A stretch of DNA of 64,000 bases, taken from positions 573,081-637,080 of the forward strand of contig NZ_BNBR01000004.1 in assembly GCF_014656055.1 (NCBI RefSeq), written 5' to 3'. Both the position numbers and the translations under genes were made by a program. The notes under the pieces were generated by a model that saw nothing but the letters and a program-made list of their open reading frames with translations, was not told the origin of the DNA and did no database searches. The stretch is from Streptomyces griseosporeus (GTDB lineage: Bacteria > Actinomycetota > Actinomycetes > Streptomycetales > Streptomycetaceae). Positions 52,128 to 60,466 of the stretch are shown piece after piece. Positions within the stretch are counted from its first letter, which is position 1. The number at the start of each line of letters is the position of its first letter.

Positions 52128-53081
52128 ATGGACGAAGAGCCGGGAACCCCCGGTCCCGCGGCGGGCGGTCTGCGCATACCGCCCGTCGTGCTGAAGATCC
52201 TGGTGACGGTGTCCGTGGGCACGCTCACCTATGTCCTCACCAACCTCATCGACCAGTCCCAGGAACAGCTGTGGCAGCTCGCCCTGGCCGTCGTCATCGG
52301 TGGCGCCGTGCTGATCGTCCAGTACATGGTCGACTTCGAACAGCGGCTGGGCACGGTCGAGGTGGGGCAACAGCGCAGCGGGCGGCACATGGCGCAGCTG
52401 GTCGACCGGGGCTTCAGCCGGGTCAGCGAGGTGACGGAGTTGTTCACGGCGCTGGACGCTGCCGGGATGCCGTCCCACGAGGTCGCCCGGCTCGCAAGGA
52501 GCGCCGCGCAGGTGGGGGCTCACGGCGACGGCTTCCTGGAGAAGTTCGTCCAGGCCGAGATCACCCGGCTCGCCCGCATGGTGACGGAGCTCACCTCGCA
52601 GAGCGCCGACTGGCCCGGCGAGAACAACGACCTGCTCATCGAACTCACCCGATCCGCCCGCAAAAGCATCCACGCCACCAGCAGCTTCGTCGAGACGGCC
52701 TTCTGGGACACCGCGACCGCCGCCTACTACCTGGAGGTGCAGCGCGACGCGATCCAGGAACACGGCGTGGAGATCAAGCGGCTGTTCATGGTGAAGGACC
52801 GCGAGGGGCTCAACGACAAGCTGCGGCACATCCTCGAACTCCAGCAGGACGCGGGCATCGAGGTCGGGGTGGTCGTCCTGCCCGAGCTGCCGCCTCGCAT
52901 CAGCGCGGGTGCGACGCTCGACGTCGTCATCTTCGACGAGGAGCTGTACTACGAGATCACCCACGACGTGCAGGGGCGCAACCCCAGCGCCCGGCTCGAC
53001 GCCCACGGGGCGCAGGTCGCCCGCCGCATGAGCCGGTTCGGCCGGCTCTGGGACGCCCGCCTGCGGACGGACGCGGACTGA
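52128..53081 (+). CDS. membrane-anchored protein with a PLD-like C-terminal domain
   Basis: 317 aa. Two hydrophobic helices at about 20-41 and 49-69 anchor it, joined by a short loop; a helical, possibly coiled segment spans 75-160. The C-terminal part (about 165-285: SARKSIHATSSFVETAFW, AIQEHGVEIKRLFMV, LDVVIFDEELYYEI) has the order of beta strands seen in phospholipase D-like domains, but no HxK motif, so any PLD fold would be inactive or diverged. It is the last gene of the operon, 33 bases after gene 5. Confidence 0.7.
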   Translation: MDEEPGTPGPAAGGLRIPPVVLKILVTVSVGTLTYVLTNLIDQSQEQLWQLALAVVIGGAVLIVQYMVDFEQRLGTVEVGQQRSGRHMAQLVDRGFSRVSEVTELFTALDAAGMPSHEVARLARSAAQVGAHGDGFLEKFVQAEITRLARMVTELTSQSADWPGENNDLLIELTRSARKSIHATSSFVETAFWDTATAAYYLEVQRDAIQEHGVEIKRLFMVKDREGLNDKLRHILELQQDAGIEVGVVVLPELPPRISAGATLDVVIFDEELYYEITHDVQGRNPSARLDAHGAQVARRMSRFGRLWDARLRTDAD

Positions 53082-53141
53082 CGGGGCAGACCGGCGGCCG
53101 AAGCCCGCACACCGCACCCCGCCGTACGGGACAATGGCCCC

Positions 53142-53888
53142 ATGAGTCTGTTCCGCGACGACGGCATCGTGCTGCGCACCCAGAAGCTGGGTGAGGCGGA
53201 CCGGATCATCACGCTGCTCACGCGGGGGCACGGAAGGGTGCGCGCCGTGGCCCGCGGGGTGCGCCGGACCAAGTCGAAGTTCGGCGCCCGCCTCGAACCG
53301 TTCTCCCACGTCGACGTGCAGTTCTTCGCGCGCGGCAGCGAGCTGGTCGGGCGCGGGCTGCCGCTGTGCACGCAGAGCGAGACCATCGCCCCGTACGGCG
53401 GCGGCATCGTCACCGACTACGCCCGCTACACCGCCGGGACGGCCATGCTGGAGACGGCCGAGCGGTTCACCGACCACGAGGGGGAGCCCGCCGTGCAGCA
53501 GTACCTGCTGCTGGTGGGCGCCCTGCGCACCCTCGCCCGCGGCGAGCACGCCCCGCACCTCGTCCTCGACGCCTTCCTGCTGCGCTCGCTCGCCGTCAAC
53601 GGCTACGCGCCCAGCTTCAGCGACTGCGCGAAGTGCGGCATGCCGGGCCCGAACCGTTTCTTCTCCGTCGCCTCCGGAGGCTCCCTGTGCGTGGACTGCC
53701 GGGTGCCCGGTAGCGTCGTACCGTCGCCGCAGACGCTGGAGCTGCTCGGCGCGCTGCTCACGGGGGACTGGCAGACCGCGGACGCGTGCGAGCCGCGGTA
53801 CGTCCGGGAGGGGAGCGGGCTGGTGTCCGCCTATCTGCACTGGCACCTGGAGCGCGGGCTGCGGTCGCTCCGGTACGTGGAAAAGTAA
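53142..53888 (+). CDS. recO: DNA repair protein RecO
   Basis: 248 aa. N-terminal OB fold (DDGIVLRTQKLGEADRIITLLTRGHGRVRAVARGVRR) and C-terminal helical domain with a zinc site of four cysteines (CAKCG and CVDC). RecO works with RecR to load RecA on SSB-coated DNA. The ATG is followed by the family's usual MSLFRDDGIVL. It leads uppS by 16 bases in the same direction and belongs to that pair rather than to the unknown operon 60 bases upstream. Confidence 0.95.
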   Translation: MSLFRDDGIVLRTQKLGEADRIITLLTRGHGRVRAVARGVRRTKSKFGARLEPFSHVDVQFFARGSELVGRGLPLCTQSETIAPYGGGIVTDYARYTAGTAMLETAERFTDHEGEPAVQQYLLLVGALRTLARGEHAPHLVLDAFLLRSLAVNGYAPSFSDCAKCGMPGPNRFFSVASGGSLCVDCRVPGSVVPSPQTLELLGALLTGDWQTADACEPRYVREGSGLVSAYLHWHLERGLRSLRYVEK

Positions 53889-53904
53889 GGGAGACGAGAA
53901 ACAC

Positions 53905-54741
53905 ATGGTCGTACGCGGGTTCCTCGGGCGGCAGCGCCGGGAGTACAGGACGCCTGAGCCGCACCCGTCCGGCGCGCGGCCGCCGAAGCTCCCCGGCGAG
54001 CTGGTCCCCAACCATGTGGCGATCGTCATGGACGGCAACGGCCGCTGGGCGAAGGAGCGGGGCCTGCCCCGCACCGAGGGGCACAAGGTCGGCGCCGAGC
54101 GCGTCCTCGACGTCCTCCAGGGCGCCATCGAGATGGGCGTCGGCGCGATCTCCCTGTACGCGTTCTCCACCGAGAACTGGAAGCGCTCGCCCGACGAGGT
54201 GCGCTTCCTGATGAACTTCAACCGCGACTTCATCCGCAAGACCCGCGACCAGCTCGACGAGCTGGGCATCCGGGTGCGCTGGGTGGGGCGGATGCCCAAG
54301 CTGTGGAAGTCGGTCGCCAAGGAGCTCCAGATCGCGCAGGAGCAGACCAAGGACAACGACCGGCTCACCCTGTACTTCTGCATGAACTACGGCGGCCGCG
54401 CCGAGATCGCCGACGCCGCGCAGGCCCTCGCCGAGGACATCCGCGCCGGCCGTCTCGACCCGTCCAAGGTCAACGAGAAGACGTTCGCGCGGTACCTTTA
54501 CTACCCGGACATGCCGGACGTCGACCTGTTCCTGCGGCCCAGCGGCGAGCAGCGCACCTCCAACTACCTGCTGTGGCAGAGCGCGTACGCCGAGATGGTC
54601 TTCCAGGACGTGCTGTGGCCGGACTTCGACCGCCGCGACCTGTGGCGCGCGTGCCTGGAGTTCGCCTCCCGCGACCGCCGCTTCGGCGGCGCCATCCCCA
54701 ACGAGGAACTGCTGGCCATGGAGGGCCGCCAGGAGTCCTGA
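53905..54741 (+). CDS. uppS: isoprenyl transferase (undecaprenyl diphosphate synthase type)
   Basis: 278 aa. IVMDGNGRWAKERGLPRTEGH gives the catalytic Asp and diphosphate-binding residues; SLYAFSTENWKR and RPSGEQRTSNYLLWQSAY follow in order, ending with PDFDRRDLW. Cis-prenyltransferases make undecaprenyl diphosphate, the lipid carrier for cell-wall synthesis, at the cytoplasmic membrane. Streptomyces often have two such genes; this copy is the one linked to recO. GGGAG lies 12 bases before the ATG. Confidence 0.94.
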   Translation: MVVRGFLGRQRREYRTPEPHPSGARPPKLPGELVPNHVAIVMDGNGRWAKERGLPRTEGHKVGAERVLDVLQGAIEMGVGAISLYAFSTENWKRSPDEVRFLMNFNRDFIRKTRDQLDELGIRVRWVGRMPKLWKSVAKELQIAQEQTKDNDRLTLYFCMNYGGRAEIADAAQALAEDIRAGRLDPSKVNEKTFARYLYYPDMPDVDLFLRPSGEQRTSNYLLWQSAYAEMVFQDVLWPDFDRRDLWRACLEFASRDRRFGGAIPNEELLAMEGRQES

Positions 54742-54803
54742 CCGGGGCCTTCACGATCCCGCCTCATGGTCGTGGACATGGGGCGGGACCCGGCCGCCGC
54801 GAG

Positions 54804-54935
54804 ATGGAGACGTTCCCGGGGCTGCGGGGGAACCGCGCCCCGCCGGCCGCCGGTCTGCTCGCGGTCGCGGTGACGGCGGCCGTCGGCGGGCTGCTGCCGG
54901 CGACGGGTACCGACCGGCGGTACACCCCGCCCTGA
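54804..54935 (+). CDS. possible small membrane protein (43 aa)
   Basis: An ATG frame of 43 codons with one hydrophobic stretch (AAGLLAVAVTAAVGGLLPA), Arg on both sides and a short Tyr-Thr-Pro-Pro tail. Third-position GC bias is not decisive at this size and no good ribosome-binding site lies before it. It fills part of the 258-base gap between uppS and zur. Low confidence. Confidence 0.3.
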   Translation: METFPGLRGNRAPPAAGLLAVAVTAAVGGLLPATGTDRRYTPP

Positions 54936-54999
54936 GCCGCGCCGGACCTTCTCCGCTCGGCTCTTCCTGGCCTCCGCTCGGCCCTCCTGGGCCGGCCGC

Positions 55000-55422
55000 T
55001 CAGTCCTCGGCCGCGGCCGTCGCGCAGTCCGCGCAGGTGCCGAAGATCTCCACCGTGTGGGCCACGTTGACGTAGCCGTGCTCGGCCGCGATGGCCTCGG
55101 CCCACTTCTCCACCGCGGGGCCCTCCACCTCGACCGCCTTGCCGCAGGTACGGCAGACGAGGTGGTGGTGGTGTTCGCCGGTGGAGCAGCGGCGGTAGAC
55201 GGACTCGCCGTCGGAGGTGCGCAGGACGTCGACCTCGCCGGCCTCGGCGAGGGACTGCAGGGTGCGGTAGACCGTGGTGAGCCCGACCGAGTCGCCCTTG
55301 TGCTTCAGCATGTCGTGCAGTTCCTGGGCGCTGCGGAACTCGTCGACCTCGTTCAGGGCCGCCGCCACGGCGGCACGCTGCCGAGTGGCGCGGCCCTTCA
55401 CGGGCGGTCCAGCGGTCGTCAC
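55000..55422 (-). CDS. zur: Zur-type Fur-family zinc repressor
   Basis: 140 aa. A winged helix (RATRQRAAVAAALNEVDEFRSAQELHDMLK, VGLTTVYRTLQSLAEAGEVD) and a metal-binding C-terminal half: HHHHLVCRTCGKAVEVEG and FGTCADC supply the structural zinc CxxC pairs. Location beside znuBCA and the matching operator upstream of znuA support Zur rather than Fur. GTG start with GAGGAGG five bases upstream. Confidence 0.9.
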   Translation of the reverse strand: MTTAGPPVKGRATRQRAAVAAALNEVDEFRSAQELHDMLKHKGDSVGLTTVYRTLQSLAEAGEVDVLRTSDGESVYRRCSTGEHHHHLVCRTCGKAVEVEGPAVEKWAEAIAAEHGYVNVAHTVEIFGTCADCATAAAED

Positions 55423-55481
55423 CGATGCCTCCTCACGTCTGCGGCTTGCCGGGCCATTCTGCCAGCCCGGTCTGTGCCCGG

Positions 55482-56384
55482 TCAGACGCCGAGCTCGTCG
55501 CCCGCGCCCCGGCTGGCCGGAATCGCGCACTCCACCGGGTCCCCGGCGGGCCCCGCGGCGGCCGCCGCCCGGGCGCGGCGGCGGGCCAGCGGCGCGGCGA
55601 GCGCGGTCAGCACGATGAACGCGGCGATGGTCAGCAGCACGATCGTCGCGCCGGGCGGCACGTCCTGGTAGTACGACGTGACGGTGCCGCCGATGGTCAC
55701 CGTGACGCCGATCGCCACGGCGATGGCGAAGGTCGCGGCGAAGCTGCGGCTGAGCTGCTGGGCGGCGGCGACGGGGACGACCATGAGCGCGGACACCAGG
55801 ATCAGGCCCACGACCCGCATGGCCACGGTGACGGTGACGGCCGCGGTGATCGCGGTGAGCAGGTTCAGCGCCCGCACCGGCAGGCCGGTGACCCGCGCGA
55901 ACTCCTCGTCCAGGCTGACCGCGAACAGCTGCCGCCGCAGGCCCAGGGTGACCACGACGACGAACGCCGCGAGGAGCGAGATCGCCGTCACGTCAGACGG
56001 GGAGACCGTCGACAGCGAGCCGAACAGGTACGAGCTGAGGTTGGCGTTGGACCCGCCCGGCGTCAGGTTGACGAACATCACGCCGCCGGCCATGCCACCG
56101 TAGAAGAGCATCGCGAGGGCGATGTCGCCGCGGGTCTTGCCGTACCAGCGGATCAGCTCCATGAGGACCGCGCCGAGCGCGGAGACGGCGGTGGCCATCC
56201 ACACCGGCGAGGCGTTCAGCAGGAAGCCGAGGCCGACGCCGGTCATGGCCACGTGCCCGATGCCGTCGCCCATCAGGGGCTGGCGGCGCTGCACGAGGTA
56301 GATACCGATGGCCGGGGCCGTGATGCCCACCAGTACGGCGGCCAGCAGGGCCCGCTGCATGAAGGCGTAGTCGAGGAGTTCCAT
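55482..56384 (-). CDS. znuB: zinc ABC transporter permease ZnuB
   Basis: 300 aa with eight or nine membrane helices. The N-terminal MELLDYAFMQRALLAAVLVGITAPAIGIYLVQRRQPLMGDGIGH is the classic ABC-3 (Mn/Zn) permease signature, and the C-terminal helix repeats fit. It passes zinc across the membrane. Its ATG overlaps the stop of znuC by one base (TGATG). zur follows after 59 bases on the same strand, so the whole znuACB-zur run is probably co-regulated. Confidence 0.93.
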   Translation of the reverse strand: MELLDYAFMQRALLAAVLVGITAPAIGIYLVQRRQPLMGDGIGHVAMTGVGLGFLLNASPVWMATAVSALGAVLMELIRWYGKTRGDIALAMLFYGGMAGGVMFVNLTPGGSNANLSSYLFGSLSTVSPSDVTAISLLAAFVVVVTLGLRRQLFAVSLDEEFARVTGLPVRALNLLTAITAAVTVTVAMRVVGLILVSALMVVPVAAAQQLSRSFAATFAIAVAIGVTVTIGGTVTSYYQDVPPGATIVLLTIAAFIVLTALAAPLARRRARAAAAAGPAGDPVECAIPASRGAGDELGV

Positions 56385-57151
56385 CAGCTGAGCAGTCCCG
56401 TGCGGATCGGTTCGGCGCCCGCCGGAGCGTGCGGGTGGACGTGGTCGTGGCCGGGCAGCGCGTGCTGGCCGACGGCCTTCGGGGGCGGTCCGTCGTGCAG
56501 GACGCAGCCGTCGCGCAGGACGACCGCCCGGTCGATGAGGGGCTCAAGCGGGCCCAGTTCGTGCAGGACGAGCAGCACCGTCGCGCCGGCGGCGACCTGC
56601 TCGCGCAGGGTCTCGGCGAGCACTTCCTGGCTGGCCAGGTCGACGCCGGCCATCGGCTCGTCCATGATCAGCAGCTCGGGTTCGGAAGCGAGCGCGCGGG
56701 CGATGAGCACGCGCTGGTGCTGGCCGCCGGAGAGCGCGTCGACGGAGTCCCTGGCGCGGTCGGCCATGCCGACCAGCTCCAGCGCCCGGCGTACGGCGGC
56801 GTGGTCGGCCTTGCGCAGCACGCCGAAGCGGGCGCGGGAGAGCCGCCCGGAGGAGACCACCTCGGTCACCGTGGCGGGGACGCCGCCCGCGGCGGTGGTG
56901 CGCTGCGGGACGTACCCGACGCGGGCCCAGTCGCGGAACCGGCGCCGCGGGGTGCCGAACAGCTCGATCTCGCCCGCGCTGACCGGCACCTGGCCGATGA
57001 CGCTGCGCACGGCGGTGGACTTGCCGGAGCCGTTGGCGCCGAGCAGGGCGACGACCTCGCCGCGGGAGACGGTGAGGTCGATGCCGCGCAGGACGGGCCG
57101 TGAGCCCAGCTCGGCGCGGACGCCGCTCAGGCGTATGACGGGCTCGGTCAT
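56384..57151 (-). CDS. znuC: zinc ABC transporter ATP-binding protein ZnuC
   Basis: 255 aa. Walker A GANGSGKST, signature SGGQHQRVLIARALA, Walker B LLIMDEPMAGVD and switch His VLHELG. A His-rich tail (HALPGHDHVHPHAP) is common in zinc transporters and may bind metal. The ATG at 57151 was chosen for its GGAGG five bases upstream; a GTG at 57175 would overlap the znuA stop in GTGA and cannot be excluded. Confidence 0.93.
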   Translation of the reverse strand: MTEPVIRLSGVRAELGSRPVLRGIDLTVSRGEVVALLGANGSGKSTAVRSVIGQVPVSAGEIELFGTPRRRFRDWARVGYVPQRTTAAGGVPATVTEVVSSGRLSRARFGVLRKADHAAVRRALELVGMADRARDSVDALSGGQHQRVLIARALASEPELLIMDEPMAGVDLASQEVLAETLREQVAAGATVLLVLHELGPLEPLIDRAVVLRDGCVLHDGPPPKAVGQHALPGHDHVHPHAPAGAEPIRTGLLS

Positions 57152-57171
57152 GCCGTCCTCCACGGGGGTGC

Positions 57172-58128
57172 TCACTTGGTTCCCAGGGCGGTCCGCAGGG
57201 CCTTGAGGTTGGCCCGCATGACCTGGATGTAGTCGTCGCCGCGGGAGTGGTCGGTGATGCCCTCGACCGGGTCGAGGACGTCGGTCTTCAGGCCCGCGTC
57301 CTCGGCGATGGTCCTGGCCGTCTTGTCGCTGACGAGCGTCTCGTAGAAGACGGTGGAGACGCCGTCCGCCTTCGCCATCTTCTCCAGGTCCTTCACGCGC
57401 GCGGCGCTCGGCTCGGACTCCGGGTCGAGGCCGGAGATGGCCTCCTCGGTGAGGCCGTAGCGCTCGGCGAGGTAGCCGAAGGCGGCGTGGGTGGTGATGA
57501 AGGTCCTGGTCTTCGTGTGCGCGAGCCCGTTCTTGAACTCGGTGTTCAGGGCGTCGAGCCGGGCGACCAGGGCGGCGGTGTTCTTCTTGTAGTCGGCGGC
57601 GTGGTCGGGGTCGGCCTTCTCGAAGGCCTTGCCGACGCCCTCGGCGACCTCGGCGTACTTCACCGGGTCGAGCCAGATGTGGGGGTCCTTGCCGCCGGCT
57701 TCCTCGCCGTGCTCGTCGTCGTGCCCGGCGGCGTGACCGCCGACCTCGTTGCCGTGCTCCTCCAGCGAGGTCAGCCCGGCGGCGTCGATCTTGGTCTTGA
57801 CCTCGGACTGGTCGACGGCCTTGTCGACGGCGGGCTGCAGGCCCTGGAGCCAGAGGACCGCGTCGGACTCCTGGAGCTGTGCGGTCTGCTTGGCGCTGAT
57901 CTCCAGGTCGTGCGGCTCCTGGCCGGGCTCGGTGAGGCTGGTGACGTGCACATGGGGGCCGCCGATCTGCTCGGCGAGGTAGGCCATGGGATAGAAGGAC
58001 GCGACGACGTCGAACTTGTCCGTGTTGCCCGCGGCGGCGCTGCCGGAGCAGGCGGAGAGGGTGGCGAGACCGAGGGCCGTGACCGCGGCCGTGGCCACCG
58101 TGGGTATGAGGCGTCGTCGTACGTTCAT
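57172..58128 (-). CDS. znuA: zinc-binding lipoprotein ZnuA
   Basis: 318 aa, cluster A-I solute-binding protein. Lipobox LSAC about 27 residues from the ATG anchors it outside the membrane. Zinc ligands include the His of GGPHVHVTSL, HIWLDP after the His/Asp-rich loop (HAAGHDDEHGEE) and TTHAAFGYLAERYG. It captures Zn2+ for ZnuBC. The ATG at 58128 lies inside the operator region with no Shine-Dalgarno sequence, suggesting a leaderless message; an ATG three codons upstream is possible. Confidence 0.92.
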   Translation of the reverse strand: MNVRRRLIPTVATAAVTALGLATLSACSGSAAAGNTDKFDVVASFYPMAYLAEQIGGPHVHVTSLTEPGQEPHDLEISAKQTAQLQESDAVLWLQGLQPAVDKAVDQSEVKTKIDAAGLTSLEEHGNEVGGHAAGHDDEHGEEAGGKDPHIWLDPVKYAEVAEGVGKAFEKADPDHAADYKKNTAALVARLDALNTEFKNGLAHTKTRTFITTHAAFGYLAERYGLTEEAISGLDPESEPSAARVKDLEKMAKADGVSTVFYETLVSDKTARTIAEDAGLKTDVLDPVEGITDHSRGDDYIQVMRANLKALRTALGTK

Positions 58129-58164
58129 GACACTCATTTTCAACAAAACTGGAAACCGTTGTCA
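58128..58164 (-). promoter_or_regulatory. two Zur-box-like operators over the znuA promoter
   Basis: Two 15-bp imperfect palindromes: 58128-58142 (plus strand TGACACTCATTTTCA) and 58150-58164 (TGGAAACCGTTGTCA), 22 bp centre to centre, i.e. on the same helix face. On the minus strand TTGACA (58165-58160) and GAAAAT (58141-58136) form a promoter with an 18-base spacer ending seven bases before the znuA ATG. Zur with zinc would block both boxes. Confidence 0.65.
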
Positions 58165-58201
58165 ACAAGGTCTCGGGAGGCCCTTCGGGGCAAGGGGCGA
58201 T

Positions 58202-58232
58202 TTGATTGAGGGGCAGCCTGCGCCGGTACCCT
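58202..58232 (+). promoter_or_regulatory. candidate glyS promoter
   Basis: TTGATT (58202-58207), 19 bases, TACCCT (58227-58232), 59 bases before the glyS start. It is the best match to a vegetative promoter in the gap divergent from znuA. Pattern only. Confidence 0.35.
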
Positions 58233-58245
58233 GAGGCATTCGCTG

Positions 58246-58262
58246 TGAAGCGCCTCGCTTCA
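58246..58262 (+). other. small perfect hairpin in the glyS leader
   Basis: TGAAGCG-CCT-CGCTTCA forms a 7-bp stem with a three-base loop in the 5' leader of glyS. No T-box features (specifier loop, antiterminator sequence) are visible, so it is recorded as a leader structure of unknown role. Confidence 0.45.
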
Positions 58263-58291
58263 ACGCCCGTCGTCGTAATGAAGAGAGCACC

Positions 58292-59674
58292 GTGGCCGCC
58301 GACAAGATCGACACCATCGTCAGCCTGAGCAAGCGCCGTGGCTTCGTATTCCCCTGCAGTGAGATCTACGGCGGTCAGAAGGCCGCCTGGGACTACGGAC
58401 CGCTGGGTGTCGAGCTCAAGGAGAACATCAAGCGCCAGTGGTGGCGCTACATGGTGACGTCGCGCGAGGACGTCGTCGGTATCGACTCGTCCGTGATCCT
58501 GGCCCCCGAGGTGTGGGTCGCCTCCGGCCACGTCGCCACCTTCACCGACCCGCTCACCGAGTGCACCTCCTGTCACAAGCGGTTCCGCGCGGACCACCTG
58601 GAGGAGGCCTACGAGGAGAAGAAGGGCCACGCCCCGGCGAACGGCCTCGCCGACATCAACTGCCCCAACTGCGGCACCAAGGGCCAGTTCACCGAGCCCA
58701 AGCAGTTCTCGGGTCTGCTCTCCACCCACCTCGGCCCGACCCAGGACTCCGGCGCCATCGCCTACCTGCGCCCCGAGACCGCCCAGGGCATCTTCACCAA
58801 CTTCGCCCAGGTGCGGACCGCCTCGCGCCGCAAGCCGCCGTTCGGCATCGCGCAGATGGGCAAGTCCTTCCGCAACGAGATCACGCCGGGCAACTTCATC
58901 TTCCGCACCCGCGAGTTCGAGCAGATGGAGATGGAGTTCTTCGTCAAGCCGGGCGAGGACGAGCAGTGGCAGGAATACTGGATGGAGCAGCGCTGGAACT
59001 GGTACACCGGCCTGGGTCTCCGTGAGGAGAACATGCGGTGGTACGAGCACCCGAAGGAGAAGCTCTCCCACTACTCCAAGCGCACCGCCGACATCGAGTA
59101 CCGCTTCCAGTTCGGCGGCAGTGAGTGGGGCGAGCTGGAGGGTGTCGCCAACCGCACTGACTACGACCTGAGCGCGCACTCCAAGGCCTCCGGCCAGGAC
59201 CTCTCCTACCACGACCAGGAGACCGGCGAGCGCTGGACGCCGTACGTCATCGAGCCCGCGGCGGGTGTGGGCCGCACCATGCTGGCCTTCCTGCTCGACG
59301 CCTACGTCGAGGACGAGGCGCCCAACGCCAAGGGCAAGATGGAGAAGCGCACGGTGCTGCGCCTCGACCACCGCCTCGCCCCGGTGAAGGTGGCCGTCCT
59401 CCCGCTGTCCCGCAACGCGGAGCTGTCGCCGAAGGCGAAGGGCCTCGCCCAGGCGCTGCGGCAGAACTGGAACATCGAGTTCGACGACGCCGGCGCCATC
59501 GGCCGCCGCTACCGCCGCCAGGACGAGATCGGTACGCCGTTCTGTGTCACCGTCGACTTCGACACGCTCGAGGACAACGCGGTGACCGTGCGCGAGCGGG
59601 ACTCGATGAAGCAGGAGCGCGTGTCGCTGGACCAGGTCGAGGGCTACCTCGCCGCCCGCCTGCTGGGCTGCTGA
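58292..59674 (+). CDS. glyS: glycyl-tRNA synthetase
   Basis: 460 aa, the alpha2 (eukaryote-like) class II form. Motif 2 appears as FRNEITPGNFIFRTREFEQME, the glycine/adenylate site as RPETAQGIFTNF, and motif 3 as EPAAGVGRTMLAFL. An insert with CTSCHKRF and CPNCGT could bind zinc. A C-terminal anticodon-binding domain starts at about 355 (LAPVKVAVLPLSRN). It charges tRNA-Gly. GTG start; it is divergent from znuA and ends at a strong terminator. Confidence 0.96.
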   Translation: MAADKIDTIVSLSKRRGFVFPCSEIYGGQKAAWDYGPLGVELKENIKRQWWRYMVTSREDVVGIDSSVILAPEVWVASGHVATFTDPLTECTSCHKRFRADHLEEAYEEKKGHAPANGLADINCPNCGTKGQFTEPKQFSGLLSTHLGPTQDSGAIAYLRPETAQGIFTNFAQVRTASRRKPPFGIAQMGKSFRNEITPGNFIFRTREFEQMEMEFFVKPGEDEQWQEYWMEQRWNWYTGLGLREENMRWYEHPKEKLSHYSKRTADIEYRFQFGGSEWGELEGVANRTDYDLSAHSKASGQDLSYHDQETGERWTPYVIEPAAGVGRTMLAFLLDAYVEDEAPNAKGKMEKRTVLRLDHRLAPVKVAVLPLSRNAELSPKAKGLAQALRQNWNIEFDDAGAIGRRYRRQDEIGTPFCVTVDFDTLEDNAVTVRERDSMKQERVSLDQVEGYLAARLLGC

Positions 59675-59728
59675 GACCTGCTGCCGGCGCCGTACCAGGG
59701 GGCTCCGCCCCCTGGACCCCCGGCCTGT

Positions 59729-59775
59729 CGCCCACCCACCACCCGACTCGGTCGGCTGGTGGGTGGGCGTTTTTT
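59729..59775 (+). terminator. glyS intrinsic terminator
   Basis: A perfect 13-bp stem (CGCCCACCCACCA at 59729-59741, TGGTGGGTGGGCG at 59757-59769) encloses a second 5-bp stem CCGAC/GTCGG and is followed at once by six T residues (59770-59775). One of the few textbook Rho-independent terminators in this GC-rich window. Confidence 0.93.
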
Positions 59776-59851
59776 CGCCTGCTCTTTGGTCCTCTCAACC
59801 GAGCCGCCTTTGGCTCTGTCTCCTGGACCATTCCGCCGCCAGGGTGAGGGC

Positions 59852-60463
59852 ATGAGCCTCGCCTTCCTCCTCACCACCCTGATCGTCGTCGTCACGCCGG
59901 GGACCGGCGTAGTCCACACCCTGGCCGCCGGGCTGGCCCACGGGCGCCGGGCCGGTGTCCTCGCGGCCTTCGCGAGCACGCTGGGGATCGTCCCGCACGT
60001 GCTGGCCACCGTCACCGGCCTCGCCGCGCTGCTGAACGCGAGCGCGACGGCCTTCCAGGTCCTCAAGTACGCCGGGGTCGCCTACCTCCTCCACATGGCG
60101 TGGGCGACGCTGCGGGACAAGGAGGCGATCAGCCTCGACACCTCCGGTGGCCCCGGCTCGGCGGGCCGGGTCATCGTCCGCGGCGTCCTGATCAACCTCC
60201 TCAACCCCAAGCTGACGATCTTCTTCGTCGCGTTCCTGCCGCAGTTCGTCGACCCGGCCGAGCCGCACGCCGTGCCCCGCATGCTCGCCCTCAGCGGCGT
60301 GTTCATGGCGGCGACGTTCGTGGTGTTCGCCGGGTACGGCGTCCTCGCCGCCGCGGTCCGCGGCCACATCACCTCCCGGCCCCGGGTGATGACCTGGCTG
60401 CGGCGCGGCTTCGCGGGGTCGTTCCTGGCGCTCGGCACCAAGCTGGCCCTCACGGCGCCGTGA
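59852..60463 (+). CDS. LysE-family amino-acid exporter
   Basis: 203 aa with five or six membrane helices. The N-terminal VVVTPGTGVVHTLAAGLAHGRRAGVLAAFASTLG is the LysE/RhtB signature, and LINLLNPKLTIFFVAFLPQFVD in the middle is equally typical. These carriers export basic or other amino acids. The ATG lies five bases after AGGGTGAGGG. It is downstream of the glyS terminator and tail-to-tail with the chitinase gene (three bases apart). Confidence 0.9.
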   Translation: MSLAFLLTTLIVVVTPGTGVVHTLAAGLAHGRRAGVLAAFASTLGIVPHVLATVTGLAALLNASATAFQVLKYAGVAYLLHMAWATLRDKEAISLDTSGGPGSAGRVIVRGVLINLLNPKLTIFFVAFLPQFVDPAEPHAVPRMLALSGVFMAATFVVFAGYGVLAAAVRGHITSRPRVMTWLRRGFAGSFLALGTKLALTAP

Positions 60464-60466
60464 GGC

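Noticed and set aside
58246..58262. T-box or riboswitch in the glyS leader
   Set aside because: Only a single 7-bp hairpin; the leader is too short and lacks T-box sequences.
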